Positions 10,517-19,600 of a DNA stretch of 64,000 bases are shown in pieces (position 1 is the stretch's first letter; each line of letters starts with the position of its first letter). This DNA is from Toxorhynchites rutilus septentrionalis (lineage: Eukaryota; Arthropoda; Insecta; Diptera; Culicidae), in assembly GCF_029784135.1 (NCBI RefSeq), contig NC_073746.1:228793882-228857881 (forward strand). The letters run 5' to 3'. The notes under the pieces are model-generated. The model searched no databases, was not told the origin of the DNA, and saw only the letters and a list, made by a program, of their open reading frames with translations. A program made the translations under genes and the position numbers.

Positions 10517-10587
10517 TTATACGAGGGACACTTGAAGCTTCCTGTCGCATGGTCGCTGCCGTTCTCTGGTTTGCAGAGCAGGCATTT
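10492..10587 (-). pseudogene. LINE ORF1 3' fragment (nucleic-acid-binding knuckle)
   Basis: The last 31 codons plus stop of the LINE ORF1 remain. They contain a C-x2-C-x7-H-x6-C knuckle starting CLLC, as in gag-like ORF1 proteins that bind the element RNA. The rest of ORF1 is missing because the insertion is 5' truncated at this point. The stop codon lies inside the beginning of the ORF2 frame. Confidence 0.8.
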
Positions 10588-10600
10588 GTAGGCCATACTT
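10587..10600. repeat. Target-site duplication, right copy (14 bp)
   Basis: Exact copy of the 14-bp sequence at 6596-6609. It encodes part of RT motif A of the interrupted host element, on both sides of the LINE. Confidence 0.9.
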
Positions 10601-10662
10601 AGGTTCCACTGTTTGTATACCGCCTGGCCGACTATGGCTGCGTCGATGATGGCCTGGTCTTT

Positions 10663-10881
10663 TCAGCCATGCGTATTTTTTCTGCATCCTTTCTGCTCTT
10701 CTGCGATGATGTGATGCTGTTCGCAGTGAGCAGAAACTTTGGCGGTAATTATGCTGCTCAGTATTTTGTACAGACTCGATAGGCACGTTATCGGTCTGTA
10801 CTTTGATGGGTTCAATGTGTTGCTGTCTTTCGGGAAGAGGAAGGTGACGGGTGGCGAATTCAGGAAGGTTGTGTGGGTCAC
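10663..10881 (-). pseudogene. RLE retrotransposon ORF: RT fingers segment
   Basis: A 72-residue piece carrying the conserved RT segment around KYRPITCLSSLYKILSSII, which follows the fingers motif in non-LTR RTs. It is shifted relative to the upstream APGPDG-containing frame, so there is a frameshift near 10880. It runs on past a stop toward the LINE insertion at 10600, and the reading resumes on the far side at 6605. Confidence 0.8.
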
Positions 10882-11500
10882 GTAGCACCTTGTAGAAGCA
10901 CTCAGCTATCTTTGGATGTGCGACGGTCAGCTTCTTGTGCCAAAAGTTCTGGACACCATCGGGGCCCGGTGCTGCCCAGTTCCTCAGGTACCGCGGGGCT
11001 TCGCGGACATCGTTCTCTCCGACGATGATAGATTTCATCTCTCCAATTTCACCACAACTCTCCTCCTCCCGTCCTAACCACATTTGCCCGTCGCGATGTT
11101 CTACTGGGGTCTCCAAAATACCAGCCCAGAAGTTCGTCACATCGCTAATATCTGGCAAACCTTCTCGGTAGTCGGGCTTCTCGTCGCTAATGTGGTCGTA
11201 GAACGCTTTCTCGTTATCTCTGAACATCCGATTTTGTTCCTGGCGCTTTGCAGAGTCAGAGTACCGTTTCAGCCGTTTTGTAAGGACGCTCAATTGCTGT
11301 ACTAGTGTGTCGAGTTTTTCCGTTAGCTGGTGAGCTCCAAGCTGGCGAAGTTCAGTAGGCCGCACGATCACAGCAACTTGGCGACATAATTTCGCCGATC
11401 TGCTGCCTCTTTTGTACGCCATCAGTCTTCCAATTGCGGCGCGCTTGTTTAGGATCCGTTGCTCCAGTCTCCTTCACCATGGAGGCTCACGCCTTTCACG
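10882..11500 (-). pseudogene. RLE retrotransposon ORF: linker and RT start
   Basis: The frame at 10882-11422 encodes a basic, helix-rich linker followed by NWAAPGPDGVQNFWHKKL, the block that opens RT in this group. The same frame continues upstream of 11422 through ILNKRAAIGRL and reaches a TGA where a tryptophan is expected (PPW followed by stop, near 11475). Below 10880 the frame runs on to 10517 without homology, finishing inside the LINE, which is a chance extension. Confidence 0.75.
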
Positions 11501-11570
11501 GAGATGTTGGAGCACGGTATTATACGGTATTATAATCTTTTGGCGGTCGCCACAGCAGCACAGTAAACTT

Positions 11571-12356
11571 TCAGTTGCAGCTCCTCCATGTACTCAGCAT
11601 CAACCAAGTGCAGCGGAAGAACGTGCGCGACAAAGGATCCGTGTCGCGAAACTGTGAGATCGCATCGTCGTAGTGGAAGACCAGATCGCGTAGTAGTTGT
11701 TGATCTGGCTGTGGGTCTTCCGGCTCAGGGGGTTGTTGTGCTGTGGCCTCCACTGGTGCTAATTCGCGTGCCCCACTCGCGAATGAATTGCTCAGCCGTA
11801 CTGAACTTCGTCTCGACACATCACTTGCTCTGTTTGTTCTGGAGCTTAGTTCTCTCTGCACCTGCTGCTTGATCTCGTCGATTTGCGTTTGGGAGAGCAT
11901 GTTGTTGCGTACTATCGCTCTACGCCTCGCGTTCATCGCGTTCTGATCAAGCCTCCCGACGAACTCTGGATACGCTTCCTCGAACATTGTTAGTATTCGA
12001 GGGCGACCGCTCATGTCCGTCTCCAAAGCTGTGCAGATGTAATAGGCGCGGATCACGAATTCGTTCATTTCGTGTGTCCACATGATCCGTCGCCTAGTGG
12101 TACCCACAAGTGTGGACGATTGTCGTCTGGTAGTCGTAACACGTCTCGTAGGCGCAGCGTTTCTTGGGTGATGTCGATGGCTGCTGTTTCCGTGTGGCGG
12201 TAGCTCTTCGGGTTGAACCCGGCTGGTGACCCGCTCTTGCACCTCGCCCTCCAGCCGCTGGGCGCTCGCTCCTACGCCCGTTCCAGGACTAGCTCCAGTT
12301 CAGGGACCCTCATCGGGTGATCGCATTCGTAGTATTCGTCTTGACCTTAATTCCAT
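11571..12356 (-). pseudogene. RLE retrotransposon ORF: N-terminal region with Myb-like domain
   Basis: The probable original start is the ATG at 12356-12354 (MELRSRR...), but a TGA 19 codons later closes that frame. From 12299 the same frame is open to 11571. A Myb/SANT-like DNA-binding domain follows the basic RRR stretch, with IMWTHEMNEFVIRAYY as its first helix and an RRRAIVRNNMLS block after it. In related RLE elements this N-terminal domain binds the target DNA. The C-terminal end of the frame, near 11600, is frameshifted relative to the next segment. Confidence 0.75.
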
Positions 12357-12789
12357 TTTCTGGGTGTATCTCCTTCGCCCGGGAGACAGCGGGTTTGGCA
12401 AGGTATATTAGAGTCCCACCTTGCCAGAGGAACCTTTTCGGGGCGCCGCCCCTAACATGGAGACAGACGCACATCTAAACCTCCAGTGACCCGGGAGGCC
12501 TTCCCCGGGAGAGATATAACGCTCTGACTCGCTCGCATCCCCTCACTTAGCCACTTTCGACACCCGTTCTCGGAGCCAAGACCAGGCGTGTGTTTCCAGT
12601 TCACGCCCGATCTAAAAATGTCGTCATATGATCTTCGTGGAGGCGTGAGATAGGAACATTTGAGACCAACAGGTAGGCTCCTACCCTAGTGTTGATCCCC
12701 ATTTGAGAACCATTTTTATTTTTCATGTTTTTATAATTTTTAAATTTTTTTTTTAAATTGTTTTTTATAATTTTTTTTAGTGCAATACA

Positions 12790-13147
12790 CTAAAATAAGA
12801 TCTCTACTGTCAACAAATGGACCTTTTGAAGCAAGCAATTGACCAGAAACGTCTAGAATTTGTCAACAGAAGAGGTGTTTTGTTCCATCAGAACAACGCA
12901 AGGCCACACAATTCCGAGAGTTTGATTGTGATGTTTTAATGCATCCAGCATATAGTCCGGACCTGCCACCAAGCGTGCCCCATTATTTTCTCGCATTGAA
13001 AAATTCCAAAGTGATAAGAAATTGGGATCAAGAGAAGATTGTAAAAATCTATTGCTAGCGTTTTTCACCAATAAGGACCAACACCTCTATGATAGAGACA
13101 TTATGAAGCTGCCTTCACAATGGCAACAAATTTTACAAGCATGTTAA
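12790..13147 (+). pseudogene. mariner transposase C-terminal relic
   Basis: Translated in two frames, the segment reads as the C-terminal third of a mariner transposase: CQQ..DLLKQAIDQKR, RRGVLFHQNNARPH, a PAYSPDLPPS segment, then FFTNKDQHLYDRDIMKLPSQW and a stop at 13145-13147. The catalytic aspartate of the usual HQDNARPH is asparagine here, and the third catalytic aspartate (normally PSDYHLF) is lost in PSVPHYF. At least one frameshift near 12920 and one stop are present. No 5' half or TIRs are identifiable, so this is a truncated dead copy. Confidence 0.85.
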
Positions 13148-13159
13148 AAATAGTTTAGA

Positions 13160-13400
13160 ATTTCACCAAAAAGTAATGGATTACTTTTCCCACAACATAA
13201 TATAACAGCCATTCCTTACCACCCATATAGTGATTCTCTGATTTTCTTGAAAAGAGATGATTGTTTTCTTTCTCGCAAAACATTAGACCAGTATTTTTTA
13301 TCATATCAAATTCAATACCAATATTCTTATAACAAAAGTATAAAAAATATAGCGCCCTTGGTCTCGGGACCATGAAAACTATGAAAAATAAGCACAATCA
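13160..13400 (+). repeat. Copy of an unclassified dispersed repeat
   Basis: Shares the order of motifs 'cattcctta cc...atatagtgattct', 'gattttcttg', 'cgcaaaacattagacc' and 'gtctcggga ccatgaaaac' with the longer copies at 13630-14280 and 58690-59120. Internal parts are missing. No coding capacity is evident. Confidence 0.6.
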
Positions 13401-13629
13401 TTCTGTTCTGACAATAATTAATAAAACAATCACTTTTCTTATTCTGTTTATTTATTTATTTATTTATTCATTCATCTGACTTTTCGCTGTCTTAATAAAA
13501 TAAGAAATATGAAAAAATATTTAGACACAAAGTAATTTAACATTTACCTGAAGAAGTTGTAGAATGCCCATTGCATTTAAGATAATTGTACCGGAGTCCA
13601 TCTATTTTTGGGCAATGCTCGTAGCCATC

Positions 13630-14280
13630 TTTCTATACAGCCATTCCATGCCAAACCGAGTGGTTCTCAGCCTTTCGTGGAAAGTGGTGATTTTGTTCTT
13701 TATAGCAAAATATTAGACCCGTTTTTTTATTAGGGCTACCATATTCATTTTAGGGTGATCCGAAAAATATTTTTTTTTCTCATTTTTCCAAAAATCACCT
13801 TTTTCAAAAATTACTAACTTTTGAAGTACTGTACCGATTCAGATAATCGACATATTAAAGCCAATAAGCTGGTCTTCTGTGGAAAAATACTATAGTTGCA
13901 GAAAATTCAAATTTGGTTACCGCCATAATTGATTTTTTTCTCTATTATAGTTACATTCAACACATTTCGGCTGGTTAGTCACTTTTACTTCCAATTTTGG
14001 AAGAATGTCGGGAGTGAGAATTGAACTCGTGATCTCTGCGTGAAAGGTATGGATGTTACCACTACGCCAGATCGCCTCCAATTGATTGTATTTGTTTTTT
14101 ATGGTTTTCATGGTCTCGGGATTTTTTTCATATTTTTTCTTGAAAGCTGAGGATCTTTTACATAACATATCCAAAAATTAGAGAGGCGTTTTTTCGTTTT
14201 TGAGTTATGATTTTTCAAAGTTAACCGATGAACCATAAAATCTTTTTTTTTCCATTTTCTCTGTCGCGTCACGTAAATTG
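13630..14280 (+). repeat. Unclassified dispersed repeat, long copy interrupted by a SINE
   Basis: A non-coding, AT-rich repeat with the landmarks 'gtggttctca', 'tagggtgatccgaaaaat', 'cttttgaagtact', 'ccgattcagataatcgacat' and 'ggttttcatggtctcggga'. The same landmarks occur in order at 58720-59100 and in reverse at about 59490-59750, with fragments at 13160 and 60330. A SINE with an 8-bp duplication (aattgatt) sits inside this copy at 13935-14079. I cannot assign it to a transposon class: no TIR, LTR or reading frame stands out. Confidence 0.7.
13935..14079 (-). mobile_element. tRNA-headed SINE, minus strand, with target-site duplication
   Basis: Read on the minus strand, a box A TGGCGTAGTGG (14059-14069) and box B GTTCAATTC (14018-14026) lie at normal tRNA spacing, followed by a short body and a poly-A (T-run at 13932-13939 on plus). 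The 8-bp direct repeat aattgatt flanks it at 13927-13934 and 14080-14087. This is a retroposed SINE, not a functional tRNA gene, since the acceptor stem does not close. Confidence 0.8.
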
Positions 14281-15892
14281 TCCAATTTTATGTGCGTATT
14301 TCACAGTCGTTCATTGATGAATTTACAAGATTCTTGCACAATTCGATTCGAACCCCCCTTACACTCAAGGCAAGACTTATCCCTAACGCGTGATCAACAG
14401 CGATCACCTTTAGCCCTTAATTTTTTAGACTTTACATATCTTAGAGTTTCAGTGACTGGAAATTCTCCAACATGTGTGAATAATGGAGCTACCACCTTGT
14501 TATCCTACCATGCTATCACTTACACCAATTCTCACTCCCGACATTCTTCATTCGGAATGGAAGTAGAGCCGTGGTCCGAGAGACGAACTAGCCAAAACGT
14601 TAAAAGTCAGAAAAGACTAGCGTAGAGATTTCATATTCCCTCTAGGGTTCTTTCATCTCTGTATTAACTACTGAATATGGAATGATAGTATCAGTATCAA
14701 TATCGTTGAAGTGGGCTTCACACACGAACAAGGGCATATGTCCATGGGGAAATTTCTTTCATTACGCAAAGAATGTATTTTTTTACCTAACTACTTCTAG
14801 GCAATGATTACTTCATAAAATCTTCTTGTTCTAGTAATTAAGTTGTTATCATTCTAGGTATTCTCCGAACAAAGCGAACTACAACATTTTTTATTGCACA
14901 AAAATATGCTTCAACTGAGAGTTTGTTTGAATTTTTTATGTAGAGTATTTACGAATTTGTGGGTATATCCAACATATTTAAACCCCCATCCGTTCTACTA
15001 CTTTTGTTATGTTGAGTTCATCCACATAAAGTTTTTGGTCAATTCGCACTGTGGAAAACCCTCACTAAGGTACTGGATCACAGATCGGATATTATGAAGG
15101 ATCATATTCTGGATGACCTATCATAGGTTTGTGAAGTTCATCGTCATCAAAATGCATCGAGAACTTTATGTTCACAAATTTGTTGAAGAAATCTGGTCAA
15201 ATCTAAATTTTTAAAACTAGTATATCCTAGTGACGTAAAATTCATGTACAACATAGGCAATTTTAACCAGATTTCCCTGGTAGAGATAAAGAGATGATGA
15301 AAAAAAGACCGCTCACAGATGGACCAACAAACGTGGCCCACAACTTATGCGAGGTATTCCAAGATACCTTTTTTTTAATGAAAAATAAAAACTATTTCGA
15401 CATCTTAAAATTCTTGTTTTATAAACTATTCGGAGAAGGGGGGAAGAAATCTGTCGATATAACCATATAGGAGAGCAGGTGAACAGTGACTTGCTCAAGT
15501 CGGTCAAATTTACCTAGAAATATTTCAATTTTCTATTGTAATTTTCTCCATCCGATCGATATGAATCAACAAATAAAATTCAAACATATTCTTCTTCTGA
15601 AAATATTTTTCTAGTATTTTCAAAAAAATTTATCGTAGTTGTGTTATTGATAATAGTAATTCTAATCAAGGAACATGGATGTTCTCAACACTGATGGAAA
15701 AAATTGCTTCAAAAGATCAATGATTACATATATACCGCTAGTCAGATGTATTGATAGATGTATTGACATCCCTTACACAGAGAGAATACTATGAACGAAG
15801 AGTTAACAAAAAATTCAAGAGAGCGACATGGAAGTGAAATCATTGCTGCCTTCACTCCCAAAACTTTGCTCATACTCATACATAAACACTTA
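14281..15892. other. Spacer without recognisable genes
   Basis: AT-rich, moderately complex DNA. The frame at 14278-14625 (115 codons) overlaps the edge of the dispersed repeat and shows no domain. Frames at 15147-15507 minus are also featureless. I see no transposon termini here. Confidence 0.5.
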
Positions 15893-16040
15893 GGCGTCGT
15901 GCACAAATTACGTAACGCATTAAGGGGGGGGGGGTCGAGGTTGCGTTACTTTCTGTGTTTTAGAGATATGAAATTGCGTTACGTAGGGGGGGGGGTCCAA
16001 AATCCGGATTTTTATCGTTACGTAATTTGTGCACGACGCC
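15893..16040. mobile_element. 148-bp MITE with perfect ~25-bp terminal inverted repeats
   Basis: The ends are exact inverted copies for about 25 bp, beginning GGCGTCGTGCACAAATTACG. The interior has two poly-G runs (10-11 G) each followed by a 'gcgttac' block, so the whole element can fold into a long hairpin. The flanks are TTA at the left and ATTA at the right, compatible with a TA or TTA duplication. This sequence is familiar as a high-copy element in mosquitoes, but the family name cannot be given from the sequence alone. Confidence 0.85.
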
Positions 16041-16517
16041 ATTATTGTATCGCCAAACTACAAACAATTATTCTCAACTTGTGCATCTGAGGATGAGAAG
16101 TTTTTCGCACTAAATAAAAATTACGCCTAATTATGCTTATCATGAATATGTTTCTAGCATGGCTTGAATATTTTATCGTCAGTTCAAATAAATAGATGTT
16201 CATCGAAAACGTTTGATTTCAAATTTTAGTTTCAGATGCCAGAAATTCAGGTTTCTAATAAGATTCTAATTTCAGACTCTAGATGTCAAATTCGGATGCC
16301 AGATATAAACAAGAGTTCCATTGATAGATTCTGTACTAAAATTTCTCTCTAAATTCCATTATTTAGCCAAGTTCCATAATCAGTTTTCAACATCAAACTC
16401 TTGAAACAGGTTTCATATACATATTCTTCTAATTTCACAGATTTAAAATTCTCAGACAACCTATTCCATTATCACATTGTACGGATGTATATTCAATTGC
16501 TGCATATATATGCTATA
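16041..16517. other. AT-rich spacer
   Basis: Degenerate, repetitive-looking AT-rich DNA with 'cagatgcc' and 'ttccataat' recurrences at 16225-16380. No gene seen. Confidence 0.5.
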
Positions 16518-17611
16518 CACTGGAGTTTTTTTCATGCGTTTTTATTGTTTTCCGTGACATTTTACCCGATTTTTTTTTCACGCGATTCTCTCGAAATTAC
16601 GTGATTTTTATACTCAACTAGCTGACCCGGCAAACTTCGTCCCGCCCAAAATTGTTTTTTTGTTATCAATACCTTTAAACATTCACGTTTTCTTACTAAG
16701 CGCAAATTCATGAGTCCAATCGCAGAACTGTTCATTGATTGATGTTTGATGGGGTCGATCCCCGTTGAATTTACCTTTTACCAAGAAAATCCTAGTACTT
16801 CTACCAAAACTCATCATTATACTATCAGATTATTTTCAGACACAATTCTCGTTCTATATTTTTCAACCACTTGCAAATAGCATGTTTCTCCGTTACATGG
16901 AATGAACGTTTAATACAGAAAATATGATAGAATAAAAACAGACCCCTCTCCTCTTCTCCCCTTAGAGAAGGGGGGGTGTGTCTATTCACCATAGAAACGT
17001 TTCGTGCACCCTAAAATCCCCCACCCCCCTTAGAGAGGGAGGAAGAGTATCTATCTACCATAGAATCATTTATTGCACCCTAAAACCTCCACATGCCAAA
17101 TTTGGTTGCATTTGCTTGAATAATTCTCGAGTGTAGTGTCTAACCACATTGAATACATTTATTGCGCCCTGAAACCTCCATATACCTAATTTGATTTCGT
17201 TTGGATGATTAATTCTCGAGTAATGCAGAAATTTGTGTTTCATTTGTATGGCAGTCCCCCCTTAGAAAGGAAGGAGGAGTGTCTAACTACCATAGAAACA
17301 TTTATTGCACCCTAAAACCTCTAGATGCCTAATTTGGTTGCATTTGCTTGATTAATTCTCGAGTAATGCAGAAATTTGTGTTTCATTTGTATGGCAGCCC
17401 CCCCTTAGAGAGAGGGGAGGGGTCTCAAACAATCACGAAAACCTTCCCCGGCCCCAAAAACCGCTATGTACCAATTTTCATGTCGATCGGTTCAGTAGTT
17501 TCCGAGTCTATAAGAATCAGACAGACAGACAGACAGACAGAAATCTATTTTTATATACATAGATTTTCTTATTTTTACCCTATTTTTTGCGCGCAAAAAA
17601 ATAATTCAGTG
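16518..17611. mobile_element. TA-flanked MITE interrupted by a second repeat
   Basis: The left end CACTGGAGTTTTTTT and right end (inverted) CACTGAATTATTTTTTT, each followed by GCG-containing sequence, are flanked by TA (16516-16517 and 17612-17613). The T-run plus GCG architecture resembles the CACCCAG family at 3454 and 25118. The element arms occupy 16518-16617 and about 17564-17611; the interior is the GACA-tailed repeat described next. Confidence 0.6.
16618..17563 (+). mobile_element. GACA-tailed interspersed repeat with internal ~110-bp tandem units
   Basis: It begins with agctgacccggcaaacttcg and ends with gttcagtagtttccgagtc, a (gaca)5 run at about 17518-17540 and an AT-rich tail. Between these, four to five related units of roughly 110-120 bp repeat around 'ccccttagag', 'catttattgcaccctaaaacc' and 'aattctcgagt' (near 16960, 17030, 17150, 17265 and 17395). 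A simple-repeat 3' tail suggests a non-autonomous retroelement. No ORF remains. A fragment of its left end also occurs in reverse at 53622-53640. Confidence 0.65.
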
Positions 17612-17890
17612 TATACAACATCTTGTATGGATAATTTTCAAGTTTCACGGATTGTACAAGATAATTTTGCCATTTTTTTGTCAGATCGCTTGTTTCCAAC
17701 ACAATAGTTCAGAAGATTCTCGTACTCTATTTTTTTTGTTTTGTTTAATTGAACACGTTGAGTCCCGACCGAACTAGAAACCGACGGTGAACTTTTCGTC
17801 AAGCAGGCTTGCCATGCGGGTTTCAGGGGGCTTTTCTGAAAAATCGTTTTCTAACTACGATGCTGTTGTCCTAATGCCGATGCTCTCCAA

Positions 17891-17985
17891 ATGTCCAGGT
17901 AAATTATACTATCTATTATGACAATGTCCAGGTAAATTATACTATCTAGACACTGGACAAATGTCTAGGTAAAAGTCCAGTGTCG
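17891..17985. repeat. Short tandem repeat with nested inverted repeat
   Basis: The 24-bp unit beginning atgtccaggtaaattatact occurs twice at an offset of 33 bp (17891-17914, 17924-17947), followed by a diverged third start (atgtctaggtaaa). The pair gacactggac / gtccagtgtc forms an inverted repeat in the same stretch. Confidence 0.8.
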
Positions 17986-18187
17986 AAACGATCACATCTA
18001 TCCCAATTGATTATCAAAAATAAACTATCTGTCAGGTCGACTGTAATATTTAAGTGTGCATGTCATCTAAACATAAAAGCATATATTTTTAAAATATCAT
18101 ACTATTTGGGAACAATTGGTTTATTGTCTACTGTTAATTTGATCAATCTGTTTTGTGTGAATAATGATTTTTTACTTGGGGAAAAAA

Positions 18188-18225
18188 GAATATCAAATGC
18201 ATAAACTTTGATGCATTTGATATTC
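18188..18225. repeat. Perfect 15-bp hairpin
   Basis: Positions 18188-18202 and 18211-18225 are exact reverse complements around an 8-nt loop. AT-rich. No poly-T terminator or other sign of an RNA gene follows. Confidence 0.8.
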
Positions 18226-19600
18226 TTGATATTTGATATGTAATAAGTAAAGCTTTCAAGAGGGCTGTAAGGACCTTCAAAGTGACAACAACTCGTAAAC
18301 ATACTCGTAAACGAAGATAACAATTAACAATTGCAGAATCACTAACACATACTTGCCAATAGTTGTTTGGAGTTTTTTTTTCTATTACATAAACCCACTG
18401 CGGTTGGAATTAATTTCCCTTGAAAGAGATCCTCTTATCTTTCCATGATAATCATATTTTATTTATGCCGTGTAGCGTTACCTATTATTCATAGAAACTC
18501 CGTATACATACGTGAAAAAAATCACTAGAAATTAGAATTCGTTTGGAAAAAATGTGAACTATTATATCGTTGTATTTAGTATTAAGTATGATTTCTTGTT
18601 GTGGTGGCTGAGAGCAGACAACGTCCACAAAGGGTTAATACATGTGACAGCATAGTTTCCCCCTCAATTTTGGTGGGCGCACACAGAGTGTAGAAATTGT
18701 CACGAAATGACCGGCATGGTGGCATGGTGGCATGGTAGTGGAGTCAACAGTCATACTGACTATCTCAAACTAGAATTACTAAAAACTAGCTAATATTTCA
18801 AAAATTGCAAACCTAGCATTGCGCTCACTGTATCGTAACACTAAACTGAACTAATTTTACCAACAACAGCACAAAATTGTCATGGAGCGTCAATAGTTTC
18901 TGCTCATCACATTTCATACATATCATCTTCCACGTTTTGTCCGTTTCCAAATTTCCGACCCGAATATCTTTTATTCCTGCACAACAGGTAAACTCGGTTC
19001 GGTACGAAGGAATAGTGCTGAGAGCAACCGATGTGACACTTCGTTCCTGAAAACAAGGGGTGTCATGCTGGGTTTCCAGCCAGAATGCGCTTGTCGACGA
19101 AGGAACATGAAGCGAGATAAAAAAGTTTATCTATAATAACAATAAATTTATTGACACGAGTAATTAATTGACAGCATAAATTCTTACAACTCTTTTATTT
19201 TTTGTTTAATTCGAGCCTTGTGGGGAACAGAGGTGGAAGGGACATATTGAATCCCGCAGCGTGTTTCTTTCGATTCTTCTACCTGGTCAGGATGGTATAT
19301 TCATCGAGTTCAGAATGTTTGTTTAAATTGCGGTTTTATGGCTGAGGTTATTTGGAATTGGAACAAAAGAAAGGACACGATTAGAATGGTTAGCTTTTGG
19401 CATGTATTCAGTAAACTTGGATGGAAACATAGTGGCTTGAAAAACCGCTGTAAGTTATAACTGTAAATAATTCACTCGAATTCAAGGCAAACTTCCACTA
19501 AAGAGATTTGCTTGTTTTGTTGATCTTTTCTTCTCAAGGTGATTTCTCCACTTAACAAATGACCTCCAGCACCTTAGATCACCCGATGGAAGACAATGTT

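Larger units (their letters stand above)
6609..10586 (-). mobile_element. R1-type (APE) LINE inserted in the RLE retrotransposon
   Basis: A minus-strand LINE of about 3978 bp. From 5' to 3' it has the last 31 codons of ORF1 with a CCHC knuckle, a complete ORF2 with apurinic-type endonuclease and RT, a 3' UTR of about 0.9 kb with a minisatellite, and a poly-A tail (27 T on the plus strand, 6608-6634). It is 5' truncated within ORF1, the usual outcome of incomplete target-primed reverse transcription. The exact target duplication and open ORF2 indicate a recent insertion. R1-clade membership is inferred from the endonuclease and RT motifs and the ORF1 knuckle. Confidence 0.92.
10587..12725 (-). 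mobile_element. RLE-type non-LTR retrotransposon, 5' half
   Basis: The 5' portion of the element whose 3' half lies at 4735-6608. It comprises a GC-rich 5' region (about 12357-12725), an N-terminal domain frame, a linker frame and the start of RT. Frames are broken by a stop near 12300, a frameshift near 11600, a tryptophan-to-stop change near 11475 and a frameshift near 10880. The 5' boundary is approximate, placed where GC-rich sequence gives way to AT-rich DNA at about 12725. Confidence 0.8.
17614..19600. other. Spacer with minor local repeats
   Basis: No gene recognised. It contains the small tandem repeat at 17891-17985, a hairpin at 18188-18225 and a triple ggcatggtg run at 18712-18737. 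Short frames have no domain. Confidence 0.5.

Noticed and set aside
10517..10880. C-terminal extension of the linker frame into the LINE
   Set aside because: After the frameshift near 10880 the frame has no RT homology, and it ends inside inserted LINE DNA.
14000..14093. Functional tRNA gene on the minus strand
   Set aside because: Boxes A and B are present but the acceptor stem does not pair, and an A-tail and target-site duplication show it is a retroposed SINE.
17518..17542. CRISPR-like or regulatory (gaca)n array
   Set aside because: Simple repeat at the 3' end of an interspersed element, in a eukaryotic genome.
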